Made by a program: the position numbers and the translations under genes
Notes under the pieces: generated by a model
Databases searched by the model: none
Seen by the model: the letters and a program-made list of their open reading frames with translations, nothing else
What the model was told of the DNA's origin: nothing
DNA from: Capnocytophaga sp. oral taxon 878
GTDB lineage: Bacteria > Bacteroidota > Bacteroidia > Flavobacteriales > Flavobacteriaceae
NCBI RefSeq assembly: GCF_002999135.1
Contig: NZ_CP027229.1
Coordinates: forward strand, 806,001 to 870,000
Reading direction: 5' to 3'
DNA length: 64,000 nt
Part shown: positions 18,456 through 28,013 of the stretch, piece by piece
Numbering within the stretch: position 1 is the stretch's first letter
How the letters are laid out: each line of letters begins with the position of its first letter

Positions 18456-18959
18456 ATGAAAATCTCAAATAAAAAAATAATTATATCAATATGTATATTG
18501 ATTTCATTTATATTTTTATCGCGCATAAAAATGCGTCATAAAGATTTATGTAACGGATTTATCAATGAAAAATCGTTTGTATTAGGAAAATCTACGATTA
18601 AAGATATTCAAGAAAGATTTAATATTTACAAAGATTTAGAAGTTTTCCCCAATAATGATAGCCTTTATATTACTAAGATTGAGGAAAAAGAAGGTTTTAT
18701 AAAAATATTATCTCAAAAAAGATTCCTATTTAAGGATAGTTTACTTCAAAAAGTCGAATTAGAGGTAAGCACAAGTTGCTGCTGGAATAATGATTTCAAA
18801 GAAAATGATTTTGTATTGAAAAAAGATGAAATTTTCAGAGAATATGACAAGTATATTTATACTATAAAATCAAAAAATTCAGAATCAAAATGCTTTAATT
18901 TTCAAAGTATTGATACAACAATGTTTAATAAAGCTACCTTATTTAAGTGGGGAGAATGA
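18456..18959 (+). CDS. Hypothetical membrane-anchored protein
   Basis: A 167-residue protein with an N-terminal hydrophobic segment (about residues 7-22) and a charged, Lys-rich C-terminal domain with a CC pair (SCCWNND). I do not recognise it. I start it at the ATG at 18456; a longer frame begins at a TTG at 18429 that overlaps the PKD remnant's stop region. It leads a run of small A+T-rich genes, including an Imm1-like protein 33 bp downstream, so a role in a toxin-immunity or contact-dependent setting is possible but unproven. Confidence 0.55.
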   Translation: MKISNKKIIISICILISFIFLSRIKMRHKDLCNGFINEKSFVLGKSTIKDIQERFNIYKDLEVFPNNDSLYITKIEEKEGFIKILSQKRFLFKDSLLQKVELEVSTSCCWNNDFKENDFVLKKDEIFREYDKYIYTIKSKNSESKCFNFQSIDTTMFNKATLFKWGE

Positions 18960-18992
18960 AGCCTACAAAAAGCCTTTAACTATAATTAAGTT

Positions 18993-19370
18993 ATGTATTT
19001 GAATGACTTTAAACAGGAATACTTAATAAATTCATTAAATGAATTAAATAATATATTAGTGAAACGTTTTTTTCAAGAATCTAATCATTTCATTTTAACC
19101 TTTCAAGATTATGGTTTTCCTCAATTATCTTGTTTTGTAAAAAGAGATATATCAGTAATATACTACTTAGATACGCAAAAAAGTTTTATTTCAAAAGGTC
19201 ATAATATTCACAGCAAGGGGAATGAAGTATTTTATGAAGCAGAAGGTTTTGGTTGTGAAGTTTTTCTCCCAAAATCTAGTGTAATTCCTATAAATAAATT
19301 TTATGAAAGTACTCAATATTTTTTCGAAACACATAATAAACCTACAAATATAAGTTGGTTAGAGTTATAA
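18993..19370 (+). CDS. Imm1-like immunity protein
   Basis: A small cytosolic protein of 125 residues. The middle (FVKRDISVIYYLD) and the end (VIPINKFYESTQYFFETHNK, then PTNISWLEL) follow the pattern of Imm1-family immunity proteins, which end in ...A...F...G..P..V.W.E. Imm1 members protect cells against a polymorphic toxin nuclease. No toxin gene is visible nearby, so it would be an orphan immunity gene. The family assignment rests on pattern recognition only. Confidence 0.5.
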   Translation: MYLNDFKQEYLINSLNELNNILVKRFFQESNHFILTFQDYGFPQLSCFVKRDISVIYYLDTQKSFISKGHNIHSKGNEVFYEAEGFGCEVFLPKSSVIPINKFYESTQYFFETHNKPTNISWLEL

Positions 19371-19421
19371 AGAGAAAGCACTATTAATAGACGAAAATAT
19401 AAATATTAAATTATTAAGGCT

Positions 19422-19925
19422 ATGCACATAGACAACCTAAAAATAATTCTTTTAGAATCAGATTTAGCTAAACTGGAAGAAAGTTTAAAAGAATATTAAA
19501 TTAATGAATATGATAAATTCGGGAATTCTATATTACATTACTATTTAAAACCTAGAAAAAATGAGAAAATATCTTTTCAAGTAGTAATGGATATATTTCT
19601 TAAATATGGAGCAAATATCAATCAAAAGCAAGAAGATAAACAATTTGGATATTCTCTACTTCATTTAGCCGTTATTACTAAAAATTTAGAGGCTTTTAAT
19701 TATCTCATAGAAAAAGGAGCCGATGTAAATGCTCAAGATATAAATGGAAATAGTATTTTATCTTCTGCTGTTTTTAATTATAACCGAGATACAGATTTTT
19801 ATACTGAAATAATTAATAAGCTGATAGAAAAAGGAGCTAATATTTATTTAGAAAATAATTATGGGGTAAGTGCTTATTCTTTGGCTAATAATATAGCCTC
19901 TGATGTCAAGAAGTTTTTCCAGTAA
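19422..19925 (+). pseudogene. Ankyrin-repeat protein gene with internal stop
   Basis: One continuous frame from ATG 19422 to 19925 (about 167 codons) interrupted by a single TAA at 19497-19499. Before the stop it reads MHIDNLKIILLESDLAKL; after it come ankyrin repeats (GNSILHYYLK; SLLHLAVITKNLEAFNYLI with EKGADVNAQD; a third with EKGANIYLENNYG). The part from ATG 19587 could still be made as a 112-residue protein. Ankyrin proteins of this type often accompany immunity genes. One base change would restore it. Confidence 0.75.
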
Positions 19926-19940
19926 TGTATTATATACAAA

Positions 19941-19969
19941 CTATAATTTTACAAGCAGTAAAATTATAG
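19941..19969. other. 12-bp perfect hairpin
   Basis: CTATAATTTTAC (19941-19952) and its exact complement (19958-19969) around the loop AAGCA, 16 bp after the ankyrin gene. It is A+T-rich and lacks a T-run, so a terminator role is uncertain. Confidence 0.4.
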
Positions 19970-20036
19970 CAAACCTAATATAAGTTATATTTACATTTTA
20001 ATTAAAAGAAGATAGTAACAAGAATTACGTAAAACA

Positions 20037-20672
20037 ATGAAAAAAAAGATACTAATTATTCTATTCTTATGTGTCTATTTTCCTATAAAGGCACAGAACT
20101 CTATTCGCTTAATAGATATATTACTTGATTTTTGTCAAGAAATAACTCAAGAAAATCCTTCAGAGGAAAAAATGTATTATATTTTTCAAAGTATATCCCC
20201 AGAGAAGGTATATTTTCTTCCTAACCAAAAGAAAAGTAACTTAGCAGGATTCACCAAAGAAAAAGTAGCCTTCGCTGATTTAAAAGGAGAAAAATATGAT
20301 GAAAATGCCTTACTATCATTTTATACCAAAGGAGATAAAAAAGCATATACATTAATTTTCTCTATCAATAGCAGATATAGTGTGATAAAAGGAGAAGTTT
20401 GTTATGATAAGGCCAAATATCCTATTTCTTTTCCTGAATTAACAGAAAAAATAGGAAGTGTTTTTTATGATCCTGTTTTTCAAGCCAAAGACACAAAAAA
20501 GAGTAACTATATTTATCAGAATCCTAAAACTTATAGAAAAGTAGTACTTTCTATTCAATCTTATAATCCTCCTGAAGCAGAGTACAATATAATATATCGT
20601 ATTGAAATAAAGGACATTCACTTTTTTGATGAAAGTTCTTTAGTCAAAAATAAGTTTTACATAAAAGATTAA
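20037..20672 (+). CDS. Hypothetical secreted protein
   Basis: A 211-residue protein with a clear signal peptide (MKKKILIILFLCVYFPIKAQ, cleavage after AQ). The mature part is rich in Lys, Tyr and Phe. I recognise no family. It ends the accessory patch that starts at 17.9 kb and is convergent with the DUF4369 gene. Codon use is as A+T-rich as that of its neighbours in the patch, which suggests shared acquisition. Confidence 0.6.
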   Translation: MKKKILIILFLCVYFPIKAQNSIRLIDILLDFCQEITQENPSEEKMYYIFQSISPEKVYFLPNQKKSNLAGFTKEKVAFADLKGEKYDENALLSFYTKGDKKAYTLIFSINSRYSVIKGEVCYDKAKYPISFPELTEKIGSVFYDPVFQAKDTKKSNYIYQNPKTYRKVVLSIQSYNPPEAEYNIIYRIEIKDIHFFDESSLVKNKFYIKD

Positions 20673-20681
20673 AACTAAAAA

Positions 20682-20712
20682 AGAGGACATCACTTTTGTA
20701 ATGTCCTCTTAT
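20682..20712. terminator. Bidirectional terminator
   Basis: Stem AAGAGGACAT / ATGTCCTCTT around a 10-nt loop between two convergent genes. A T-run follows on the minus strand (after the DUF4369 gene). Confidence 0.8.
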
Positions 20713-20730
20713 AACAATTTTAGCATTTAT

Positions 20731-21486
20731 TTACTCTGCATTTTCTGTAGTAGTATCTGTAGCTGTTCTTTCATTTTCACGTTTTCTTGCTACTTCTATA
20801 TAAGTTTTAAACTCTTTACCATATTTAGAGGCTGCTACCTCTTTATTAAGTTTTCCATAAATAGAATCTAAGTATTTTACACGTGTATTCGGTGCATCTA
20901 CAAGCACTACATAAGGAGTAATATATGAGTCAGGATGGGTCAGTGCATAATTCAATACAAAAAGATGCCTACGGTAGTTATTCCTTTCCGAAGCCATATT
21001 CAGTGAATCAGCCAAAGTAGTATTGCCTACCTTAAATGCATTAATTTGTTTTTCTAATAGCTCTGCATTACGCATTCCAAATCGTCTCATTGTATGTGAA
21101 TAGTCCTCATATTGTTTTTGTGATTTAGAACCGCTAATTTTAGCCTTCACTTCTAGCATATCGTATGAACTATTAATATTTATAATAGTATCTTCACCAA
21201 AAAACATTAATCGGTCTCCCAAATCAGTGCCAGCTTGTTTTTTCAGGTCAAGGTAAATATAAAACACTTCAGGGCTTTCTAGATGTCTTTTAAAAGTAAA
21301 CTTACCACTGCCATCAGCTACTACCGAATCTATATTAGTAAGTTTATCATTTACATATTGTTGCAAATAAATAGTACCGACTTTTAGTCCGTCTATATTC
21401 CCTTCCACAATCATTGTGTTTTCTTCTTTTTTGTCACAAGCTACTATCATCAATAGTGCCGACACAGCCATTAATATTCTTTTCAT
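20731..21486 (-). CDS. DUF4369 domain lipoprotein
   Basis: A 251-residue lipoprotein (lipobox LLMIVAC, Cys17). The N-terminal domain reads VEGNIDGLKVGTIYLQQY followed by DSVVADGSGKFTF, the DUF4369 pattern normally found in front of thioredoxin-like domains in Bacteroidota. Here the thioredoxin part is absent; the C-terminal half is helical and ends with an acidic Thr-rich tail. Function unknown. It is the last gene of the ffh-folD operon. Confidence 0.7.
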   Translation of the reverse strand: MKRILMAVSALLMIVACDKKEENTMIVEGNIDGLKVGTIYLQQYVNDKLTNIDSVVADGSGKFTFKRHLESPEVFYIYLDLKKQAGTDLGDRLMFFGEDTIININSSYDMLEVKAKISGSKSQKQYEDYSHTMRRFGMRNAELLEKQINAFKVGNTTLADSLNMASERNNYRRHLFVLNYALTHPDSYITPYVVLVDAPNTRVKYLDSIYGKLNKEVAASKYGKEFKTYIEVARKRENERTATDTTTENAE

Positions 21487-21524
21487 TGTATCTATTATTT
21501 AGTCTTTGGTATTAATTTTCATTC

Positions 21525-22619
21525 TTAGTTGTTAGTATCTGTGCTAACTACTAACTTCATTGTCATAGCTTTATTCTGTGTTTCCTCATATTCTTTTTCA
21601 GAAATAGAATCTTTAGTAATACCTCCTCCTACATATAAATAGGTTTCTGTATTAGTAATTTGCATACAGCGCAAATTCACATATAATGCCTGAAAATTAT
21701 CCGATATTTCTCCACAATAGCCAGTGTAATACTGTCTATCATAAAGTTCATTTTCTATGATAAATTTCCGTGCTTTATTAGTAGGATAACCACAAACTGC
21801 AGGAGTAGGGTGGAGGCTTTTTATCACATCAAAGACCTTACCTTCCTTTATTTTTCCTTTAATTTCAGTACATAAGTGCATAACCTTTCCCGCTTGTATT
21901 GTTTTAGGTATTGAAATTTCAAACTGATCTACATATCCTTGCAGTTGTCGTACTATAGTATCTGTAACTATCTGCTGTTCCTCTCTTTCTTTAGGGAGCC
22001 ATTCTATAGTATTTTTCTTTAGGGTGGGGGAGGGGATAGTACCAGCTAAAGCCATAGTATTAAAATTATTATTTTCATTAAACAATAATAATTCAGGTGT
22101 AGCAGCCAGCCAAGTACCTACTTTAGGATGAAAAAACAAATAACAATACGCTGAAGGATAACGTATTACCATATTAGCAAAACTCTTAAAAGGATTTGCT
22201 ACAAAAGGAAGTGTAATTTTACGAGAAAGTACTACTTTTTCAAAAGCACCTTGATGTATCTGTTCAATAGCTTTCGTTACTAAATCTATATGAGCTTGTT
22301 TTTCAGCTTCAGTTTCTTGTGCCGTTCCAAAATAGTTACTTTCTGCTATTTCTTGTATAGGAAGATTACTTATAGTAACATTATCAGGGGTTAGGATAAT
22401 AGGAGAATTAGCAGTATCAAAAGGTGCAAAAATAAATCCCTTTTGAACTTTTTTATGAGGTGTAAAGTAATGAAGTGTATTATCCTCTTGTCCTATAAGC
22501 CACACCGATTTATGATTAGGGTATTTAAAACATACAAAAGGCAACTGCTCAACATATTTATGTTGTGCTAGTTGTAATAGTTCTTCAAATAAAATAAAAT
22601 CTTTAGGTTCTATCTTCAT
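21525..22619 (-). CDS. Isochorismate synthase (chorismate-binding enzyme)
   Basis: A 364-residue member of the MenF/EntC family, converting chorismate to isochorismate. In a menaquinone-using bacterium this is most likely the first step of menaquinone synthesis. C-terminal signatures are LHPTPAVCGYP, FIIENELYDRQYYTGYCGEI and YVGGGITKDSISEKEYEE. It lies 23 bp after the ABC exporter gene. The gene symbol is not fixed because a siderophore role (EntC) cannot be excluded from sequence. Confidence 0.88.
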   Translation of the reverse strand: MKIEPKDFILFEELLQLAQHKYVEQLPFVCFKYPNHKSVWLIGQEDNTLHYFTPHKKVQKGFIFAPFDTANSPIILTPDNVTISNLPIQEIAESNYFGTAQETEAEKQAHIDLVTKAIEQIHQGAFEKVVLSRKITLPFVANPFKSFANMVIRYPSAYCYLFFHPKVGTWLAATPELLLFNENNNFNTMALAGTIPSPTLKKNTIEWLPKEREEQQIVTDTIVRQLQGYVDQFEISIPKTIQAGKVMHLCTEIKGKIKEGKVFDVIKSLHPTPAVCGYPTNKARKFIIENELYDRQYYTGYCGEISDNFQALYVNLRCMQITNTETYLYVGGGITKDSISEKEYEETQNKAMTMKLVVSTDTNN

Positions 22620-22642
22620 AGTAAAAATACTGCCATTTATGC

Positions 22643-24385
22643 CTATATTGCTTGAGTATCATAAAAGGCCTTAAATACACCATTTTGTGCTAATAACTCT
22701 TCTTTAGTACCTTGTTCTACCACTTTTCCATCACTAAGCATTAGTATTTTATCAGCGTATTTAGTGATTGATACCCTATGACTTACTATCAGTACCGTTT
22801 TGCCTGTTAAGCTTTCACGTAAGTTAGTGAGTATTTTCTCTTCTGTATCAGTATCAACTGCTGAAAGACAATCATCCAATAAATAAATCTCTGCAGGTTT
22901 TAACAAAGCTCTTGCTATAGCTATTCGCTGGCGTTGTCCTCCACTAAGTGATACACCTCGTTCTCCTAAAATTGAGTCATATTGGTTGGTGAACTCTACT
23001 ATATTATTGTGTACTACTGCTTTTTCACAAGCATCTATCATTTCTTCTTCAGTAGCATTATTACCAAATCGAAGATTATTCCTAATGGTATCCGAAAATA
23101 GAAAGTTTTCTTGTGGTACTACCGAAATAGCTTTACGTAAACTATGTAAATTAAGTTCTTTTATAGGTATTCCCCCTATAAGTATTTCACCTTCAGTAGT
23201 GTCATACATACGAGCTACAAGGTCTAAAATAGTAGTTTTCCCACTACCTGTCTTACCTATAATTGCAACAGTTTCTCCTGCTTTAATATCAAAAGATACT
23301 TCTTTAAGAGCTTCGATACCTGTATCTGAATAACTAAAAGATACCTTCCTGAAAGTAATACTACCTTTTATAGGCGTTAGCTCTCCTACATAATTACGTA
23401 TTTCTGGCACTTCCGAAAGAAATTCATTAATACGTTTTTGTGAAGCCTCAGCTTGTTGTACTATAGAACTTACCCAACCTACTGTAGCTACAGGCCATGT
23501 AAGCATCATTACATAAATACTAAACTCTACTATCACCCCTATTGATTGTATTTCTCCTGTGTAGTACAATCTACCGCCAATAAATATAACAAAAATAAGG
23601 CTCAAGCCTATCATCAATATCATTGTAGGAATAAAAAATGCTTGTATCTTAGCCAGCTTAATGTTTTTCTGTCTTCCATCTTCAGCTAATACAGCTAATT
23701 GAGCATCAGTAGCGGCTTCATTGTTATAGGCTTTAATTACCCCAATACCCGAAAAGGTTTCTTGTGAAAAAGTAGAAAGATCTGATAAATATGCTTGTAC
23801 CTTCATTGTTTCTGCATTAATTCTTTTACTCATCTTATAAATAAGAAGAGATAAGATAGGCAGAGGAATAAGTGTAAATAAGGTAAGTTTAGGAGAAATA
23901 ATAAACATTAATGGAATAACACAAGCGAAGAGAGTAATAGTCTGTACACTATACATAATAGCAGGCCCTGCATACATACGCACTTTTGAAACATCCTCAC
24001 TAATACGATTCATCAAGTCTCCTACTCTATTGCGTTTATAAAAACTCAATGATAGTTGCTCATACTTCCTAAATATCTCATTTTTCATATCATATTCTAT
24101 ATAACGAGATACATTAATGATGAGTTGTCGCATAAAAAACATCAATATAGCTGATATAATAGTTGCCCCAATAATAATAAGAGCATACTCCACCAATAAA
24201 GAAGTCATTTGTGAGGCATCTTTACTATCCGATTGGGTATATTGCTCAATAGCAGCTATTGAGTTTTTTACATACCTAGGCATAAACAATGAGAATATGC
24301 GCGATACTACGGTAATAAAAACTCCCAAGAGCAGATGATACTTATATTTAAAGAAATATTTGCGTATGTGTTTAAGGTGCGCCAT
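22643..24385 (-). CDS. ABC exporter, fused permease and ATPase (MsbA/MdlB type)
   Basis: A 580-residue half-transporter. Six membrane helices span about residues 1-310, followed by an ATPase domain with Walker A GKTGSGKTT, Q-loop VVPQENFLFS, signature LSGGQRQR and Walker B IYLLDDCLSAVD. It would work as a homodimer exporting lipids, drugs or peptides; the substrate is not determinable. It lies 13 bp after folD and 23 bp before the isochorismate synthase gene, so it is clearly cotranscribed. Confidence 0.93.
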   Translation of the reverse strand: MAHLKHIRKYFFKYKYHLLLGVFITVVSRIFSLFMPRYVKNSIAAIEQYTQSDSKDASQMTSLLVEYALIIIGATIISAILMFFMRQLIINVSRYIEYDMKNEIFRKYEQLSLSFYKRNRVGDLMNRISEDVSKVRMYAGPAIMYSVQTITLFACVIPLMFIISPKLTLFTLIPLPILSLLIYKMSKRINAETMKVQAYLSDLSTFSQETFSGIGVIKAYNNEAATDAQLAVLAEDGRQKNIKLAKIQAFFIPTMILMIGLSLIFVIFIGGRLYYTGEIQSIGVIVEFSIYVMMLTWPVATVGWVSSIVQQAEASQKRINEFLSEVPEIRNYVGELTPIKGSITFRKVSFSYSDTGIEALKEVSFDIKAGETVAIIGKTGSGKTTILDLVARMYDTTEGEILIGGIPIKELNLHSLRKAISVVPQENFLFSDTIRNNLRFGNNATEEEMIDACEKAVVHNNIVEFTNQYDSILGERGVSLSGGQRQRIAIARALLKPAEIYLLDDCLSAVDTDTEEKILTNLRESLTGKTVLIVSHRVSITKYADKILMLSDGKVVEQGTKEELLAQNGVFKAFYDTQAI

Positions 24386-24398
24386 TAATTTGTGTTTG

Positions 24399-25277
24399 TT
24401 ATAAGTCCTTCCATTGGTATGCTAAGAGTGTGTTTTTTAATAACATAGCAATGGTCATAGGTCCTACTCCTCCCGGAACAGGGGTTATAAAACTAGCTTT
24501 AGGGCTTACTTCATTATAAGCTACATCACCTACAATACGGTAACCTTTTGGACTTGTATCATCTTTTAAGCGAGTAATACCTACATCTATTACAGTTACG
24601 CCTTCTTTAACCATATCTCCTTTCAGAAATTCAGGTATACCCAACGCCATAACAATAATATCTGCTTTACGTGTAAATTCAGCTAGATTAGGAGTGTGAC
24701 TATGGGTAAGGGTCACAGTAGCGTTACCTTGTGCCCCTTTTTGGCTTAATAATATACTGATAGGACGACCTACTATATGTGAGCGACCTACTACTACTAC
24801 ATGTTTGCCTTTTGTAGGTACTTGGTATCGTTTCAATAGTTCCATAATACCAAAAGGAGTTGCAGGAATAAAAGCCTCCATATCCAATGCCATTCGTCCA
24901 AAATTAGCTGGATGAAAACCATCTACATCTTTAGCTGGGTCTATAGCCAAAAGTATCTTTTGTTCATCAATATGTTTTGGTAAGGGTAACTGTACTATAT
25001 AACCATCAATATCATCATTAGCATTCAGTTCAGCTATTTCTTCTAGTAGGGCTTCCTCACTAATATCAGCAGGTAATTTTACTAAAGTTGATGCAAAACC
25101 TACTTGTTCACAAGCTTTGACCTTGCTACCCACATAAGTAAGACTAGCTCCATCATCTCCTACTAACACAGCTGCTAGGTGAGGAGCTTTTTTACCAGCG
25201 GCTTTTAGTTGTTTTACTTCCTCAGCTATTTCTTTTTTGAGTGTTTCTGAGGTTTTTTTTCCGTCTAAGATAGTCAT
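24399..25277 (-). CDS. folD: Methylenetetrahydrofolate dehydrogenase/cyclohydrolase
   Basis: A 292-residue bifunctional FolD enzyme interconverting 5,10-methylene-THF and 10-formyl-THF. Signatures are [14 protein letters not shown] with the catalytic lysine, [22 protein letters not shown], the NADP-binding [13 protein letters not shown] and the C-terminal [15 protein letters not shown]. It sits 15 bp after the DUF2750 gene. Confidence 0.97.
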   Translation of the reverse strand: MTILDGKKTSETLKKEIAEEVKQLKAAGKKAPHLAAVLVGDDGASLTYVGSKVKACEQVGFASTLVKLPADISEEALLEEIAELNANDDIDGYIVQLPLPKHIDEQKILLAIDPAKDVDGFHPANFGRMALDMEAFIPATPFGIMELLKRYQVPTKGKHVVVVGRSHIVGRPISILLSQKGAQGNATVTLTHSHTPNLAEFTRKADIIVMALGIPEFLKGDMVKEGVTVIDVGITRLKDDTSPKGYRIVGDVAYNEVSPKASFITPVPGGVGPMTIAMLLKNTLLAYQWKDL

Positions 25278-25292
25278 ATTTAGCTATTATTT

Positions 25293-25754
25293 TTAGTTGT
25301 TGGGTTCTTCTTCATCTTCAATATCAGGCATCATTTCATTAGCTGTCTGTTTTACATCTGTCAATGAAGTAAATGAGCCTTTAAAAGTAACTGGAGTCTT
25401 AGTCATTTCTATTTCTGCTACAAGCTGTTTTACTACATCCATAGGTATAGATTCCTCTCCTATTGTTAAGTCTGCATTGTAATTAATTCCTGCAATCATA
25501 GTTTCAGTGTGCATTTCAAAGCATGTATAAATAAAATCTTCTAAAGAAAGGCTTTTTATCTCTCCTTCAATCCAATCTTCTACTTTACAAGCCTCTGCCT
25601 TAGCAGCACTATCCCAAAAATACACTACAGGAAGTTCTCTATGATTTTCAGCCTGATAAAAAACTTTTGACACAAATATAGCAAAGGTATCTCCTAACCA
25701 TAAGTAATATACTTTTCTATTCTTTACCACAGTTTTAACAAAATCTTCAAGCAT
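25293..25754 (-). CDS. DUF2750-like protein
   Basis: A 153-residue acidic protein. The order YYLWLGDTFAIFVS, LPVVYFWDSAAKAEACKVED, then SLEDFIYTCFEMHTETMIAG fits my memory of the DUF2750 family, but no function is known for that family. An extra C-terminal part of about 50 residues ends in an acidic tail. It sits between ffh and folD with short gaps (39 and 15 bp), so it is made with them. Confidence 0.55.
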   Translation of the reverse strand: MLEDFVKTVVKNRKVYYLWLGDTFAIFVSKVFYQAENHRELPVVYFWDSAAKAEACKVEDWIEGEIKSLSLEDFIYTCFEMHTETMIAGINYNADLTIGEESIPMDVVKQLVAEIEMTKTPVTFKGSFTSLTDVKQTANEMMPDIEDEEEPNN

Positions 25755-25793
25755 ATCTACTGACTCTTAATTGTTAATTATTAATTTGAGTAA

Positions 25794-27122
25794 TTATCGC
25801 ATTCCTTGCATCATCTGCATCATTTTTCTGCCTCCACCACCTTGCATCATCTTCATCATTTTGCTCATTTGTTCAAACTGTTTCATCAGTTGGTTTACTT
25901 CTTGAATATCACGTCCGCTACCTTTAGCAATACGTTTCTTTCTACTTACATCAATAATAGCAGGAGTACTACGTTCTTTAGGTGTCATAGAATGAATAAT
26001 GGCCTCAATGTGTTTGAAAGCATCATCCTTAATATCAAGGTCTTTTACTGCTTTACCAACTCCTGGTAACATACCAAGTAAATCTTTCATACTCCCCATA
26101 CGCTTTATTTGTTGTATTTGTTCCAAGAAATCGTCAAAACCAAATTGGTTTTTAGCTATCTTTTTCTGTAACTTACGAGCCTGTTCTTCATCAAACTGCT
26201 CTTGTGCACGCTCTACAAGTGATACCACATCACCCATACCAAGAATACGATCTGCCATACGGTCTGGATAGAACACATCAATGGCATCCATCTTTTCTCC
26301 TGTACCTACAAACTTAATAGGTTTATTTACTACCGATTTGATAGTTATAGCAGCTCCACCTCGAGTATCGCCATCTAATTTAGTAAGTATTACTCCATCA
26401 AAATTTAGCACATCATTAAATGCCTTAGCAGTATTTACGGCATCTTGCCCTGTCATAGCATCTACTACAAAAAGGGTTTCTTGCGGATTAAGTGCTTTGT
26501 GAATGTTTGATATTTCATTCATCATTTGCTCATCTACTGCTAAGCGTCCAGCAGTATCCACTATCACTACATTTAAGTGATTTTCTTTAGCGTATTGTAC
26601 TCCTTTTTGAGCTATTTCTACAGGATTATTATTACCTTTGTCCGAAAACACAGGTACTCCTACTTGTTCACCTACAATATGTAATTGGTCAATAGCAGCA
26701 GGCCTGTAAACATCACAAGCTACCAGTAATGGTTTCTTATTCTTCTTATTTTTAAGATAGTTAGCCAATTTACCCGAAAAAGTAGTCTTACCCGATCCTT
26801 GTAACCCCGACATCAAAATTACAGTAGGATTGCCCGATAGGTTTACCCCGGCAGCATCTCCTCCCATTAATTCGGTAAGTTCATCTTTCACTATCTTAAC
26901 CATTAGTTGTCCTGGTTGTAAGGTAGTAAGTACTTGTTGTCCAATAGCCTTTTCTTTTACTTTGTTAGTAAAATCTTTAGCTATCTTATAATTGACGTCA
27001 GCATCCAATAAGGCTCTGCGTACTTCTTTCAGCGTTTCTGCTACGTTAATTTCGGTAATCTTACCATGCCCTTTCAAGTTATGAAAGGCTTTCTCTAATT
27101 TATCACTTAAATTGTCAAACAT
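25794..27122 (-). CDS. ffh: Signal recognition particle protein Ffh
   Basis: A 442-residue SRP54 GTPase that targets membrane proteins cotranslationally. It has the N-domain, the G-domain with P-loop GLQGSGKTTFSGKLA, VDTAGRLAVDEQ and TKLDGDTRGGAA, and the methionine-rich M-domain ending in a run of Met and Gly (KMMKMMQGGGG). It is the first gene of a six-gene minus-strand operon. A -7 element TACCTTTG lies at 27148-27155. Confidence 0.97.
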   Translation of the reverse strand: MFDNLSDKLEKAFHNLKGHGKITEINVAETLKEVRRALLDADVNYKIAKDFTNKVKEKAIGQQVLTTLQPGQLMVKIVKDELTELMGGDAAGVNLSGNPTVILMSGLQGSGKTTFSGKLANYLKNKKNKKPLLVACDVYRPAAIDQLHIVGEQVGVPVFSDKGNNNPVEIAQKGVQYAKENHLNVVIVDTAGRLAVDEQMMNEISNIHKALNPQETLFVVDAMTGQDAVNTAKAFNDVLNFDGVILTKLDGDTRGGAAITIKSVVNKPIKFVGTGEKMDAIDVFYPDRMADRILGMGDVVSLVERAQEQFDEEQARKLQKKIAKNQFGFDDFLEQIQQIKRMGSMKDLLGMLPGVGKAVKDLDIKDDAFKHIEAIIHSMTPKERSTPAIIDVSRKKRIAKGSGRDIQEVNQLMKQFEQMSKMMKMMQGGGGRKMMQMMQGMR

Positions 27123-27185
27123 CTTTATTCAGTTTATAAAAGTGGGGCAAAGGTAATAAAAAAACTGGAAACTAAAAAAAATATT

Positions 27186-27224
27186 AAGAAGAGGATACCA
27201 AAAAAAATAAGGTATCCTCTTCTT
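27186..27224 (-). terminator. Terminator after gpmA
   Basis: A 14-bp perfect stem AAGAAGAGGATACC (27186-27199) / GGTATCCTCTTCTT (27211-27224) with an A-rich loop and T-rich flanks, 24 bp after the gpmA stop. Confidence 0.9.
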
Positions 27225-27247
27225 TTTATGAAATAAATAACAAAAAA

Positions 27248-28003
27248 TTATTTTGCTTTTCCTTGATTTGCAACACTGTTAATAGCGGCTGCAATAGCTT
27301 CTTGGTCACCCAAATAATAGTGCTTAGTAGGTTTTAAATTAGCATCTAATTCATATACCAAAGGCACCCCTGTAGGAATATTAAGCTTCAAAATTTCTTC
27401 TTCTGATAGACCATCAAGGTACTGAACAAGTGAACGTAAACTATTACCGTGAGCAGCAATAATTACACTTTTACCTGCTTTAATATCAGGTGCTATTTCA
27501 TTAAACCAAATTGGCAACATACGGTCGTAGCAATCTTTAAGGCTCTCTCCAGCTGTTTTTTCATCTGCAGTTAAACCTTCATAACGGCGGTCGTGTGAAG
27601 GGTGACGCTCATCTGTCTTCTCAATAAGAGGCGGACGTACATCGTATGAACGACGCCATAAAAGCACTTGGTCATCACCGTATTTAGCAGCTGTTTCTGC
27701 TTTGTTCAAACCTTGTAATGCTCCATAGCTTTTTTCATTTAGGCGCCAGCTTTTGTGAGTAGGTACCCACAAATCACCCATTGTTTCTAAGGCATTATTT
27801 AAGGTTTTAATAGCACGTTTCAATACCGATGTATAAGCCACATCAAATTTGAAGCCTTCTTCTTTCATCACTCGTCCAGCCTCACGTGCCTCTTGCACTC
27901 CTTGCTCAGTTAAATCAACATCTTGCCACCCTGTGAATAGATTGAGCTTGTTCCACTCACTTTGTCCGTGGCGTAAAAGTACTACTTTATACATATATTT
28001 CAA
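27248..28003 (-). CDS. gpmA: 2,3-bisphosphoglycerate-dependent phosphoglycerate mutase
   Basis: A 251-residue enzyme of glycolysis interconverting 3- and 2-phosphoglycerate. It has the phosphohistidine motif [33 protein letters not shown] and the second His in [11 protein letters not shown]. Two start codons are possible (ATG at 28003 or at 27994, giving [10 protein letters not shown]); the second gives the usual family N-terminus. It lies 10 bp after the AsmA-like gene. Confidence 0.95.
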   Translation of the reverse strand: MKYMYKVVLLRHGQSEWNKLNLFTGWQDVDLTEQGVQEAREAGRVMKEEGFKFDVAYTSVLKRAIKTLNNALETMGDLWVPTHKSWRLNEKSYGALQGLNKAETAAKYGDDQVLLWRRSYDVRPPLIEKTDERHPSHDRRYEGLTADEKTAGESLKDCYDRMLPIWFNEIAPDIKAGKSVIIAAHGNSLRSLVQYLDGLSEEEILKLNIPTGVPLVYELDANLKPTKHYYLGDQEAIAAAINSVANQGKAK

Positions 28004-28013
28004 TTTTTATATT

